A stretch of 64,000 nucleotides of DNA from Burkholderia sp. SRS-46 (GTDB lineage Bacteria > Pseudomonadota > Gammaproteobacteria > Burkholderiales > Burkholderiaceae). The notes under the pieces were generated by a model that worked only from the letters and a program-made list of their open reading frames with translations, made no database searches and was not told the DNA's origin. Shown here in pieces: positions 7,777-16,125 of this stretch. Location of the stretch: positions 372,001-436,000 of the forward strand of contig NZ_PTXL01000003.1 in assembly GCF_004343775.1 (NCBI RefSeq), given 5' to 3'. Each line of letters starts with the position of its first letter. Position 1 is the stretch's first letter. Made by a program: the position numbers and the translations under genes.

Positions 7777-9444
7777 TCAGGAATTCGTGTTCTGTTCGAC
7801 GGCCATCTTGCGCAGCACGAAGCGCTGGACCTTGCCGCTCGGCGTCTTCGGCAGCGCGTCGACGAATTCGACCGCGCGCGGATACGCGTGCGCGGACAGC
7901 CGTTTCTTCACGTGCAGGCTGAGTTCGTCGGCCAGCTCCGGCGAGCCCGCGTAGCCGGCCGACAGCACGACGTACGCCTTCACGATCTCGGTGCGCTCGG
8001 GGTCCGGCACGCCGATCACGGCCGCCTCCATCACGGCCGGATGCTCGATCAGCGCGCTCTCGACGTCGAACGGGCCGATCCGGTAGCCGGCCGACGTGAT
8101 CACGTCGTCGGCGCGGCCGATGAAGCTGATGCTGCCGTCCGGCTCCAGCTCGACGCTGTCGCCGGTGCGGTAGTAGCCGCCCGCGATGGCCGGCGTCGCC
8201 TGGCGCCAGTAGCCCGAGAACCACAGCAGCGGCGACTTCGCGATGTCGATCGCGAGGATGCCGGGCTGGTTCGGTCCGAGCTCGCGGCCGGCGTCGTCGA
8301 GCACCGCGACGCGGTAGCCGGGCATCGCGAGGCCGGCCGAGCCGGGATGCACCACATGTTCGAGCCCGTGGTGGTTGTTCACCACCATGCCGAGCTCGGT
8401 CTGCCCGTAGTGGTCGCGGATCGGCGCGGCGAGTTCGGCATCGAACCAGCGGATCACTTCCGGATTCAACGGCTCGCCCGCGCTGCTGACCACCCGTAGC
8501 CGGCCCTTGATGCGCGCGGCCGGCCCGGCGCCGGCCGCCATCAGCAGCCGGTACGCGGTCGGCGAGCCGGCGAGGCTGGTGATGCCGAGCCGCTCGATCA
8601 CGTCACAGGTGCCGTCGACCGTGAAACTGCCTTCGCAGAGCGTCGTCGCATGGCCGAGCAGCAGCGGCCCGGTGATCGCGTAGTAAAGGCCGTACGCCCA
8701 GCCCGGATCGGCGATGTTCCAGAACCGGTCGCCCGGGCGCAGGTCCACCGCGTCGCGCATGTACGCGCCGAACGCGAGCAACGCGTGCAGCGGCACCGGC
8801 ACGCCCTTCGCCAGGCCGGTCGTGCCCGACGTCGACATCATCAGGAACAGGTCCGCGCCGGTGCGCGGCACGGGCTCGAAGGCCGCCGGCTGTGCGTCGA
8901 GCGCGGCGGCGAAATCGAGGTCGCCGTCAGCCAGCGGCGCGCCGGGCGCGCGCACGGTCGCGACCGGCGGGCAATCCGCCACGTCGTCGAGCTTCGCGCG
9001 GTTCGCGGTGTTGGTCACGACCAGCTTCGCGTCGCCCATGCGCAGCCGGTGTTCGATCGCCTTCGGCCCGAACGCCGTGAACAGCGGCTGGTAGACGGCG
9101 CCCGCGCGCCACGCGCCGAGCACCGTCGCGACGAGCTCCGGCGTGCGCGGCAGCAGCCCGGCCACCACGTCGCCGGGCCGGATGCCCTGCGCGACCAGCA
9201 GGTTCGCAACCCGCGCCGACAGCGCCTGCAGCTGCGCGAAGCTGTAGCGGTGGTGGCGCCCGCCGGCATCGATCCAGTCGAGCGCGGTGCCGCCGCCCGC
9301 CACGTGACGGTCGCAGCATTCCACGCACGCGTTCAGCCCGCGCGCGAGGTCGCCGTGCAGGCGCGCGGCGGCGGCTTCGAGGCTGAAGCCGGCCAGCGCG
9401 TCCGCGTAGGCGGGCGTGGCGTCGACGACGATCTGATCCGACAT
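7777..9444 (-). CDS. AMP-forming acyl-CoA synthetase (medium-chain ACSM/acetyl-CoA synthetase-like)
   Basis: A 555-residue ANL-superfamily enzyme activating a carboxylic acid to its CoA thioester through an acyl-adenylate. Seen: P-loop [14 protein letters not shown] (about residue 205), the YGQTELG motif, the YRTGDS aspartate, the hinge [16 protein letters not shown], and [10 protein letters not shown] with the catalytic Lys near the end. GGAGGAG precedes ATG 9444. First gene of the operon with the SDR and thiolase. The divergent AraC gene 126 nt away is the obvious candidate regulator. Substrate unassigned. Confidence 0.9.
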   Translation of the reverse strand: MSDQIVVDATPAYADALAGFSLEAAAARLHGDLARGLNACVECCDRHVAGGGTALDWIDAGGRHHRYSFAQLQALSARVANLLVAQGIRPGDVVAGLLPRTPELVATVLGAWRAGAVYQPLFTAFGPKAIEHRLRMGDAKLVVTNTANRAKLDDVADCPPVATVRAPGAPLADGDLDFAAALDAQPAAFEPVPRTGADLFLMMSTSGTTGLAKGVPVPLHALLAFGAYMRDAVDLRPGDRFWNIADPGWAYGLYYAITGPLLLGHATTLCEGSFTVDGTCDVIERLGITSLAGSPTAYRLLMAAGAGPAARIKGRLRVVSSAGEPLNPEVIRWFDAELAAPIRDHYGQTELGMVVNNHHGLEHVVHPGSAGLAMPGYRVAVLDDAGRELGPNQPGILAIDIAKSPLLWFSGYWRQATPAIAGGYYRTGDSVELEPDGSISFIGRADDVITSAGYRIGPFDVESALIEHPAVMEAAVIGVPDPERTEIVKAYVVLSAGYAGSPELADELSLHVKKRLSAHAYPRAVEFVDALPKTPSGKVQRFVLRKMAVEQNTNS

Positions 9445-9522
9445 GGGTGTCTCCTCCCGTTGTATCGCTGCCGGCCGGTCGACCGGAGCCGCAGATTCGT
9501 TCCCGATGTTAGTCATCGCCGA

Positions 9523-9536
9523 CATTGCAAACAATG
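9523..9536. promoter_or_regulatory. Palindrome between AraC regulator and acyl-CoA operon
   Basis: CATTG-CAAA-CAATG, perfect 5-bp arms, lies in the 126-nt divergent promoter region. Candidate binding site for the adjacent AraC protein; not demonstrated. Confidence 0.35.
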
Positions 9537-9570
9537 ACAAATCTGGTCTACGATCTTGATCGGATTTGCC

Positions 9571-10578
9571 ATGTCTGACGGAGGACGCGTGGTGGAGCGG
9601 CAGATGATCTCGCCGGGTTTTGTCGAGGATGCGCTGGCGTCCCTGCGCGCGCAGGGCGTCGACGTCGCGCCGCTGTTGCGCGCGGCGGGCCTGCCCGCCG
9701 AGGTGGACGCGCCGGTTACGGTCCAGCAGTACGGGCGGCTGTGGCTCGCGATGGCCGACGCGCTCGACGACGAGTTCTTCGGCCTGGCCGCGCGCCCGAT
9801 GCGGGTCGGCAGCTTCGCGCTGCTCGGCCATGCGGTGCTGCACACGGGGACGCTCGAACAGGCGCTGCGGCGCTCGCTGCGCTTCCTGCGCGTGGTGCTC
9901 GACCATCCGCACGGCACGCTGCACGTGAGCGGCGGTGAGGCGCGCATCGTGCTCGCCGACGTCGGCGCGCCGCGCCCGGCGTTCGCCTACCGCACGTTCT
10001 GGCTGGTGCTGCTCGGGCTCGCGTGCTGGCTGATCGGGCGGCGCATTCCGTTGCGGCGCATCGACTTCTCGTGCCCGAGCCCCGAGCATCGCGCCGACTA
10101 CAGCCAGTTCTTCGGCGCGCCCGTGCATTTCGACCAGCCCGATTGCCGGCTCACGTTCGACGCGGCCTACCTGCGGCTGCCCACGATCCGCTCCGAGCAG
10201 GCGCTGAAGGCATTCCTGCGCAGCGCGCCGGCCAACATCCTGGTGCGCTACCGGCACGACACGGGCTGGGTCGCGAAGATCCGCGCGCATTTGAAAACCG
10301 TCGCGGCCGCGGACTGGCCGAACTTCGACACGCTGGCCGAGCAGCTCGACATGCCGCCGGCGACGCTGCGGCGGCGCCTGCGCAGCGAAGGGCAAAGCTT
10401 CGCGGCGATCAAGGACGAGATGCGCAGCGTGATGGCCCAGGCGCTGCTGCGCGACGGCACGCGCAGCGTGGCCGATATCGCGTCCGATCTCGGTTTCTCC
10501 GAGCCGAGCGCGTTCCATCGCGCGTTCCGGAAATGGACCGGACAATCGCCGGGGGCGTTTCGCCGGGCGGGGGAGTAA
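9571..10578 (+). CDS. AraC-family transcriptional regulator (OruR/arabinose-binding-domain type)
   Basis: A 335-residue regulator. Residues 10-190 correspond to the long N-terminal ligand domain of the AraC subgroup that includes OruR (PGFVEDALASLRAQGVDV, VTVQQYGRLW). Residues 235-330 carry two helix-turn-helix motifs ending in the AraC signature SVADIASDLGFSEPSAFHRAFRKW. ATG 9571 is favoured over the in-frame TTG at 9556. It is transcribed away from the acyl-CoA synthetase operon and probably controls it in response to the acid or its CoA ester. A relative with the same C-terminal signature is at 63593-64000. Confidence 0.9.
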   Translation: MSDGGRVVERQMISPGFVEDALASLRAQGVDVAPLLRAAGLPAEVDAPVTVQQYGRLWLAMADALDDEFFGLAARPMRVGSFALLGHAVLHTGTLEQALRRSLRFLRVVLDHPHGTLHVSGGEARIVLADVGAPRPAFAYRTFWLVLLGLACWLIGRRIPLRRIDFSCPSPEHRADYSQFFGAPVHFDQPDCRLTFDAAYLRLPTIRSEQALKAFLRSAPANILVRYRHDTGWVAKIRAHLKTVAAADWPNFDTLAEQLDMPPATLRRRLRSEGQSFAAIKDEMRSVMAQALLRDGTRSVADIASDLGFSEPSAFHRAFRKWTGQSPGAFRRAGE

Positions 10579-10752
10579 TGAAGGGCGCGGCAGGCTGATA
10601 GGCCCGTCCCTGTCCGTCGAGCCTGTATCTGATCCACGACGCACATTTTTGCGAAACCTTGACCACGCGGCTGCACTTCTTCTGAACGCCCAAACCGCAA
10701 CGCCCGCTTCTCGACTCTCTGAACGGAATGGGCCTACGCTGGAGAACGAGAC

Positions 10753-11784
10753 CTAGAAATTTCGCGCCAGGCCGACCATGAACATGTCCTGGTCCTTGTT
10801 GTTGCCGGTTGCGACACGATTGAAGCGCAAGCTCGCCGCCCAATCGTTCGTGACCTGATAGGTCACCTGCGCGCTGAGCAGGGCATTGAGTCTCGTTTTG
10901 CTCGAGACCTCGTCCCGATCATGCGAGAGATACGGACCGACACCTGCCGAAAGCGACCATTTGCTCTTGATCGGCGCAACGTACCAAAATTGCGCTGCCA
11001 CACCTCTTCGGCCGGAGACGCCGTTATTGCCTTCGTAGACGAAGCTCGCCGAATAGGCCCACTCACTGCCGAGCGGCCGCTTGACTTCGACCATATACCC
11101 CTTTTCGATCGGCACTTGGGGACGGTTCGTCTGCGACGTCCCGGCCCAAACGCTAACCTGCGTCTTGCCGTCCGAAAACGCCGGGCTGGGATCGCCGCCA
11201 AAATCCGCGCCGATGCCGAAGAGCACCGCGTCGGAATTGAATCCGTCAATCATCTGGACGTGGTTGTACTGCACCTTGAGGAAGAAGCGGTTGGGAACGA
11301 GGTAATACCGCACTGCTGCCGAGGCACGCACGCCCCATCGCTTTTCATTACGCGACTGGTTGTCGACATGTGTCGTGTCCATGCTGAAATAAGGCCCCGC
11401 CGACAATTCGAGCGCCAGGCGATTGCCGACCGGCCAACGAAACGAGCCTAGGGCGGCGAAGCCGTCACGGTGGTGATCAAAGGGATGCCCCTCGTTCACA
11501 TACGCGAGGTAGACCGAGAGGTAGTCATTCACGACGTGGCCGAAGCCGACCTCGTAGGCACGCCAATGCATATCGCCACCCTCGGTCGCGCGTCCGTCGC
11601 CATACACCGCATAGACGTCGATCGTTCGTTCCGATGGTTTGAACCCGGTCGCCAAGCTCGAAGGACTGTCCTCGGCATGCGCGTGGCCCGGGCCTGCAAG
11701 AATTGCCAGACCGGCGATCGAGCTTGTGAGCACGAAGCGCGTTGTGAGCACGAAGCGCGAATAGATGCGACGGCACTGTCCCAT
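10753..11784 (-). CDS. Outer-membrane beta-barrel protein, unknown function
   Basis: A 343-residue protein with a signal peptide (basic start, hydrophobic SSIAGLAILAGPG, cleavage likely after AHA near residue 37). The mature part has alternating aromatic/polar strands and ends MFMVGLARNF, with the terminal Phe typical of proteins folded by BAM. Strands such as LSVYLAYVNEG, VRYYLVPNRFFLKVQYNHV and WSLSAGVGPYLSHD suggest a 12- to 14-strand barrel of the kind seen in PagP/acyloxyacyl-hydrolase-like or surface-lipid proteins, but no catalytic motif is evident. The gene is isolated, with no operon partner. An 18-bp tandem duplication lies in the signal-peptide coding region. Confidence 0.65.
   Translation of the reverse strand: MGQCRRIYSRFVLTTRFVLTSSIAGLAILAGPGHAHAEDSPSSLATGFKPSERTIDVYAVYGDGRATEGGDMHWRAYEVGFGHVVNDYLSVYLAYVNEGHPFDHHRDGFAALGSFRWPVGNRLALELSAGPYFSMDTTHVDNQSRNEKRWGVRASAAVRYYLVPNRFFLKVQYNHVQMIDGFNSDAVLFGIGADFGGDPSPAFSDGKTQVSVWAGTSQTNRPQVPIEKGYMVEVKRPLGSEWAYSASFVYEGNNGVSGRRGVAAQFWYVAPIKSKWSLSAGVGPYLSHDRDEVSSKTRLNALLSAQVTYQVTNDWAASLRFNRVATGNNKDQDMFMVGLARNF
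11724..11759. repeat. 18-bp perfect tandem duplication inside a signal sequence
   Basis: TTGTGAGCACGAAGCGCG occurs twice back to back in the N-terminal coding part of the outer-membrane protein, producing RFVLT-TRFVLT. It keeps the frame and lengthens the n/h-region of the signal peptide by six residues. Confidence 0.9.
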
Positions 11785-11872
11785 TTGGACACCCCCTCAC
11801 CTTGGTAACCGCGATTTCTTGGACGAGTTGATAGCGATTATAGGCGGCCTCGGACAACAGGGACCAGCCCAC

Positions 11873-12109
11873 TCACTGCTCCGGTTGCAGCCTCCACGAG
11901 GGGCTCTCCCGATCAGTCGTTGCAACCTCTGTCTCTGTGAACTCATGCCCGGCCATGCTGGCGGGTGAAGGCGTCGCATGGGCGGCAATTCCTTTGACCT
12001 GCATTTCGCCGATCATGTCTCCGCGCTCCAAAAAATCGATTTGGATCGCACCAAGGCCATCGATGACGTATATGCGCCGGTCCATGTTTACCGATCGTTG
12101 TCGCATCAT
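11873..12109 (-). CDS. Small hypothetical protein (78 aa)
   Basis: ATG 12109 overlaps the stop of the upstream frame (ATGA), indicating translational coupling. The product starts MMRQRSVNMDRRIYVIDGLG and has a compact beta-like N-terminal part (IQIDFLERGDMIGEMQVKGI), then a polar tail. An alternative ATG gives MDRRIYV. No signal or membrane segment and no family recognised. Base composition is lower in GC than neighbouring metabolic genes. Confidence 0.45.
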   Translation of the reverse strand: MMRQRSVNMDRRIYVIDGLGAIQIDFLERGDMIGEMQVKGIAAHATPSPASMAGHEFTETEVATTDRESPSWRLQPEQ

Positions 12110-12330
12110 TCCAGATTGACGCGAAAATAAGTGAGGCTTCGGATTGGAACCCCGTCTTTCTCGTAGCGGCCGAAGGCCCACGCCTGAGGGTGCTTCTGCA
12201 TGAACACCCAGACGATAAGCCAAAAAAATAATCCGGACGCGACGTGATCGCGTTCGCATGCCACCGAATAGATGGGGTCGAACGCCGTGTCGGACCAATC
12301 GTTCCCGGTAAGCCATCCGGCCGTATGCAC
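12106..12330 (-). CDS. Hypothetical protein with one membrane segment, start uncertain
   Basis: The visible product from GTG 12330 is 74 residues with a hydrophobic segment GLFFWLIVWVFM and a C-terminal part FGRYEKDGVPIRSLTYFRVN. Protein-like sequence (AKLTDEQYRSIECEIEDRL) continues upstream in the same frame to a TAA at 12466-12468 but contains no ATG, GTG or TTG, so the true N-terminus may have been lost to a frameshift. It is coupled to the 78-residue gene downstream. Not recognised. Confidence 0.4.
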   Translation of the reverse strand: MHTAGWLTGNDWSDTAFDPIYSVACERDHVASGLFFWLIVWVFMQKHPQAWAFGRYEKDGVPIRSLTYFRVNLE

Positions 12331-12533
12331 CTCTCCGTCGCCGAGGCGATCCTCGATCTCACATTCAATCGAGCGATATTGCTCATCTGTCAGTTTCGCT
12401 TTCCACGCCCGATATTCCTTCTCGTGAGGGACGTGCGTGATTGGCTGAATGGTATGCGACTGTTTTTAAAGAGTCCGCATTCACTTAGCTTTTTCCCGTT
12501 TTCCTATCAATAGTCGACGAGCGGCTGCCCTAC

Positions 12534-12848
12534 TCAGATGGCGAGCAGGTCTGGCTGGATCAGGAACGCTGCAGGATCGTCACCGAGCCACGCGGGTTGC
12601 CGACCACGGCCAGACCAGGTTCTACCTGTCGTCGGGTCGCGGTACTTCGGAGCCGTCGACATGCGCCTTAAGTTGCGCTTATGCACTTTCTCTTGCAGAT
12701 CCAGAACGCTGAGATTGAACTCCTTCATCAGTTCCTTGATCTGTCCGACCGCCGCTTCACGTTCGGCTTCGCGAGCGGCGTTGATTTGCGCATCCAGTGC
12801 CTCTCGTTGCGCAATTAGGGCTAGGTAACCTGTCGGTTTGGCGTTCAT
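12534..12848 (-). CDS. H-NS family DNA-binding protein, second copy
   Basis: A 104-residue protein. Residues 1-50 form a charged coiled-coil (LDAQINAAREAEREAAVGQI). The DNA-binding end KYRDPTTGRTWSGRGRQPAWL is an almost perfect H-NS signature. Its N-terminus differs from the 4873-5199 paralogue, so they may form different oligomers. It lies next to an accessory patch of unrecognised genes, consistent with H-NS paralogues being carried on acquired DNA. Confidence 0.88.
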   Translation of the reverse strand: MNAKPTGYLALIAQREALDAQINAAREAEREAAVGQIKELMKEFNLSVLDLQEKVHKRNLRRMSTAPKYRDPTTGRTWSGRGRQPAWLGDDPAAFLIQPDLLAI

Positions 12849-12897
12849 GTTTTCGCTATTTCCTTGTTGCCGGCGCCGGCCGGCGTTCTCCTATGCA

Positions 12898-13377
12898 TCA
12901 GCACGTCGGCGATCCATCCGGATCGGACAAGCAATCCATTCGGTATGCGTCGTCCACTGCGCGCAAAAATGTGTCACGTCCGTTTTCGAGAGCCGTGGTA
13001 AGGACCTCCTCGGGTGGGACTGCCATCACCTGCCCGGTGGGCGACATGGGGTAGCCGAGATCCACGAAGGCATCATCGGGCGATCGCTTCAGGCCGATCC
13101 AATAGCCGATCGCGACGGTGTCGGCGGCGCCGGTCGCTCCGTTGTATGCGACGTCGAATTTCCCAGCCTTGAATTTGCGCGGTCGCATCTTCTCGGCGTA
13201 TGCAAGGATATCCTCGACGGTTCTGCCGTCCTTTGTGCGATGGTGCTTCACGTTCGCGATCCACTTGGCCTCGACAGAAGGCGACAAGATCTTTGGCTTC
13301 GTGAACGCAGCGGCGAAACCCCACTCGCTGCACAAGAGGACGAGGGTGAAGGCAAGGAGAGGTCGTTGAAAATTCAT
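12898..13377 (-). CDS. Secreted/periplasmic protein of unknown function
   Basis: A 159-residue protein with a signal peptide (MNFQRPLLAFTLVLLCSEWG, cleavage near FAA-AF). The mature part is soluble with two Cys close to the C-terminus (MDCLSDPDGSPTC), a probable disulfide. ATG 13377 was chosen over an upstream in-frame codon because it places the signal peptide at the N-terminus. It follows the 13394-14047 gene by 16 nt on the same strand, so it belongs to the unrecognised accessory operon 15522 to 12898. Confidence 0.55.
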   Translation of the reverse strand: MNFQRPLLAFTLVLLCSEWGFAAAFTKPKILSPSVEAKWIANVKHHRTKDGRTVEDILAYAEKMRPRKFKAGKFDVAYNGATGAADTVAIGYWIGLKRSPDDAFVDLGYPMSPTGQVMAVPPEEVLTTALENGRDTFLRAVDDAYRMDCLSDPDGSPTC

Positions 13378-13393
13378 CGTACGGTGAGTTTTC

Positions 13394-14047
13394 CTAGACC
13401 TCGATTCGGTCGGCGTTTTCCTCACAATCTACCCAGTATCGCAACGGGTCTTGATGCTGCGGGAATCGTGCATTGAGCCATCCCAAAAGGCGAGCCCAGT
13501 CGGGATGGTTGGTACCGGTCATCGCCGACCAGATCGTGGAGCGCTCGAGGAGCTGATCGGTCGCGCGGTCTCGGATTAGCAGGCTGCCCAGTCCACTCGA
13601 ACTGTTTGCCTGCGCCTCGACCACATAACGCGGCAAAATCCTCAGTTCTGCATCTTCGGCCCAGCCGTATACAGCTCGAATTACGTTCGACGGATCTCGC
13701 AGTTCAATGGGGCCTGTGGCTGGACGAATGGATTTCCATCCTTCCGGAAACTCGGCAATCACCTCGTTTCTGGTTTCTCTCACCCACCTCACGCGCCAGG
13801 CCCGCGCAATCGCCTCGCGAAGGCTAGACGGCGACGCGTAGCCGGCAGGCATCTCTATCGCAATCGGAAGCGTGATCAGATTATCTTTCCAGATCCCGGT
13901 TTCATCGGGGGTGTGCTGGACCGTTCTGAACACGCTTGTCTCGAAGGGATTCGCGGGCTGGTTCGACACGCTCGCGTCCCCGCGTGGTAGTCCCGCGAAA
14001 AGACGCTCGGCGTCCTCGCGGGTAAGTTTTGGTTTCCCTTTTTTCAT
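13394..14047 (-). CDS. Hypothetical protein (217 aa) in accessory operon
   Basis: Starts MKKGKPKLTREDAERLFAGL at ATG 14047, with AAAGG just upstream. Soluble, rich in Trp and charged residues, with segments FETSVFRTVQHTPDETGIW, WRVRWVRETRNEVIAEFP and HPDWARLLGWLNARFPQH. No signal peptide or known motif. It sits between a frameshifted gene and a secreted protein in a tight minus-strand operon. Not recognised. Confidence 0.55.
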   Translation of the reverse strand: MKKGKPKLTREDAERLFAGLPRGDASVSNQPANPFETSVFRTVQHTPDETGIWKDNLITLPIAIEMPAGYASPSSLREAIARAWRVRWVRETRNEVIAEFPEGWKSIRPATGPIELRDPSNVIRAVYGWAEDAELRILPRYVVEAQANSSSGLGSLLIRDRATDQLLERSTIWSAMTGTNHPDWARLLGWLNARFPQHQDPLRYWVDCEENADRIEV

Positions 14048-14056
14048 ACGACCTTT

Positions 14057-14466
14057 CTACAGCGATTTATCTTGGGTGCCGGCCAAGCCGGCGTTGTCCC
14101 GTGCCGGTTGGACGTGGAAATGCGCAGCCGAGAAGCGCGCGTTGCAATCCCGCACCTCCCTACTCCCCGTTCGGACAGCTTCCATAGCGGCCTCATATCC
14201 CAAATCATGACGGTAGGCCGTGAAGCCGTTGCTCCCGCAGTCGATGGATATCCCAGCTTGGCGACTCTATCGTAAGAGAGGCCAGTTGCTTCAGCTAGTT
14301 CCATCCAAAGGTACGACCGCACTGGCTCGGTCTGGCTCCGGAGAAGTTCGTTGGCGCACGATTCCGGTAGTGCCGCATCTCGATTGCGATCGGCGGCCTT
14401 GGCTCGCTTCCTCTGGTCGGCCCCGCGATAACTGCTGCGCGCGACATATATAGGGTAGGTCTTCAT
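14057..14466 (-). pseudogene. Probable frameshifted hypothetical gene
   Basis: The frame from ATG 14466 looks protein-like up to GLSYDRVAKLG, after which it turns into an Arg/Ser/Thr/Pro-rich shadow that overlaps the next gene. In the frame shifted by one base near 14248-14254, coding-like sequence continues as SIDCGSNGFTAYRHDLGYEA and ends at TAG 14057, ten bases before the next ATG, which is proper operon spacing. Either a real one-base indel or a sequencing error in a gene of about 135 codons. No family recognised. Confidence 0.5.
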
Positions 14467-14481
14467 TCGTTTTCCGTGGCG

Positions 14482-15522
14482 TTACACCGGCAGCTCCGTC
14501 GACACGCGTGCCATACCCGATTCCCCCGTGAATGCGCCCTCGTGCGCTCCCTTAAGCACAGTTACGTAACGTTTCAAGGTTTCGTCGAGCGTCGGCAACT
14601 CAAACGCTGAAAGTACCATGGCGCCAAGTTCGCTATCCAGCCTGTTCCAGCGCCAGTCGCCCAACCCAGCGAGCGTCACGGCGTATTGATAGCGCTGGGT
14701 TGACCTACGCCACGGCCACCACGCGGACTTGCTACGGGCCGGTAGCTCTGGCCTCCAGCCTCCAGAGAGCGGGATCTCCAACAAGTGGCTGGCGTCATAA
14801 ATATGCCTGCCTTCGTCGATAACGAAGAGACGCAACCGGTCAGCTGGGATATTTTTGCCCCCCGATTCGAGAAACTGATCAACTATCGCTTGCATCACGG
14901 AGACATCGTTGTAGATGCGGCGGCTGCTCTCTTGAGGATCCAACAATAGCAACGCAACGTCAGTATCGCCCGACGGTCGCGTGACTAATCGAGACGTCCA
15001 GAGGACCAAGGCAGGCTGGGAGCTGCCTGTCATGAAGTAGTGTGGCCGAAAACCTTTCCGTTCCAAGCGACCTTGTGAGCTTGCCATCAGCGTCGAGTCA
15101 GGGATCGCTCGCCAGTGCCCATCCAAATCAAGAATTTCAATGTCACTTTTAGGAATGGCATCCCGCGACCAATCCTGCTTAGGTTCCCGGGGCGACGTTT
15201 GCCAGTACAGCCACGCGGTATCGACGAGAAAATCGTCGTCGGTCCGTTGAAAGCTGTTGAAGAACGGATGATCTTCACGCACACGTTGAAGTACGTGCAC
15301 TTCACTCCATAGACGACAACTCATTCGGCTCTTCGCAGCGTCAAGACTTTTCCAGAACGAGATTCGGAAGATCGCCTCGCCTTCGGCGAGAGTGCTTTCG
15401 GCTGCAAGTAGCGGCGTGTGTTTCCATGATCCCTCACCACTATTCCAGCGCCGCGCACGCAGCATACCCCCGTGCATCCTGAGGTGGGACATCAACGGAT
15501 CGTAACGATATACGTAACTCAT
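14482..15522 (-). CDS. Hypothetical protein (346 aa), first gene of accessory operon
   Basis: Starts MSYVYRYDPLMSHLRMHGG at 15522. Soluble, no signal peptide, many Trp and Arg, with an acidic VALLLLDPQESSRRIYND segment and the core RLRLFVIDEGRHIYDASHLL. Gene order 346 aa, frameshifted ~135 aa, 217 aa, secreted 159 aa suggests a four-gene unit. The presence of a secreted member and nearby IS remnants would fit an acquired effector/immunity or surface system, but no motif proves it. Not recognised. Confidence 0.55.
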   Translation of the reverse strand: MSYVYRYDPLMSHLRMHGGMLRARRWNSGEGSWKHTPLLAAESTLAEGEAIFRISFWKSLDAAKSRMSCRLWSEVHVLQRVREDHPFFNSFQRTDDDFLVDTAWLYWQTSPREPKQDWSRDAIPKSDIEILDLDGHWRAIPDSTLMASSQGRLERKGFRPHYFMTGSSQPALVLWTSRLVTRPSGDTDVALLLLDPQESSRRIYNDVSVMQAIVDQFLESGGKNIPADRLRLFVIDEGRHIYDASHLLEIPLSGGWRPELPARSKSAWWPWRRSTQRYQYAVTLAGLGDWRWNRLDSELGAMVLSAFELPTLDETLKRYVTVLKGAHEGAFTGESGMARVSTELPV

Positions 15523-15568
15523 GCTGGACTTGCCCCTGTATCACCGGACACGCGCTAGAACAAACTCG

Positions 15569-15886
15569 TCAATATTGCGAATCGGGTGATCGACAGATAT
15601 CCGTAATGACGCCATCTGCGAAGACCTTGCCCTCCCACATCTGGATTTCCTTACCGACAGCCAGAAGTGGGGCAAGTAGGGCGAGGGACAGAAATTTTAC
15701 CGGTACATCGTGTTCGTGACCAAGTTCGAGAATTCGACCTTCCAGCAACCAGCGACAATCGAAGTGCCGACCCTCGATGACCAGGGGGCAACTGAAGTGC
15801 GTGCCCGGATTTACGAACACCGGCCCGTTTCGTCCTCCTTCGGCCGTGGTTCTGAGCCGAACACGAAGTACCACATCGGGTTGCAT
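15569..15886 (-). CDS. Small beta-barrel protein resembling EF-Tu domain III
   Basis: A 105-residue protein. RLRTTAEGGRNGPVFVNPGTH aligns by eye with the start of elongation factor Tu domain III (LSKEEGGRHTPFF...), followed by strand-rich sequence and VGKEIQMWEGKVFADGVITD, matching EF-Tu's REGGRTVGAGVV end. There is no GTPase domain. Stand-alone proteins of this sort occur in accessory regions of proteobacteria; their function is not known to me. The ATG (15886) overlaps the stop of an IS3-family transposase remnant, so the gene's 5' context has been replaced and its expression may depend on the insertion. Confidence 0.45.
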   Translation of the reverse strand: MQPDVVLRVRLRTTAEGGRNGPVFVNPGTHFSCPLVIEGRHFDCRWLLEGRILELGHEHDVPVKFLSLALLAPLLAVGKEIQMWEGKVFADGVITDICRSPDSQY

Positions 15887-16125
15887 CAGACTCCCTCCCG
15901 GACCACGGTTCGCCTGAACTCACATGGAGAGCGATATTTCAAGGCGCTACGTGGATGCTGCTCGTTGTAATGCTCGAAGGCGACGGTGAGATTGCGCACG
16001 GCAGTCGCCGCGTCGGGCTTCGGCATGAAGGTTACGTAGTCGTGTTTCATCGTCTTCACGAAGCTCTCTGCCATGCCATTACTTTGTGGTCTGCACACCG
16101 GCGTCGTCAACGGCTTCAGGCCCAT
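15886..16125 (-). mobile_element. IS3-family transposase C-terminal remnant
   Basis: The 79-residue frame contains CRPQSNGMAESFVKTMKHDY and AFEHYNEQHPRSALKYRSP, the DDE-terminal Glu region of IS3-family (IS407/IS2-like) OrfB. Only the last quarter of the transposase survives; the N-terminal part and the other terminal repeat are missing. Confidence 0.8.
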
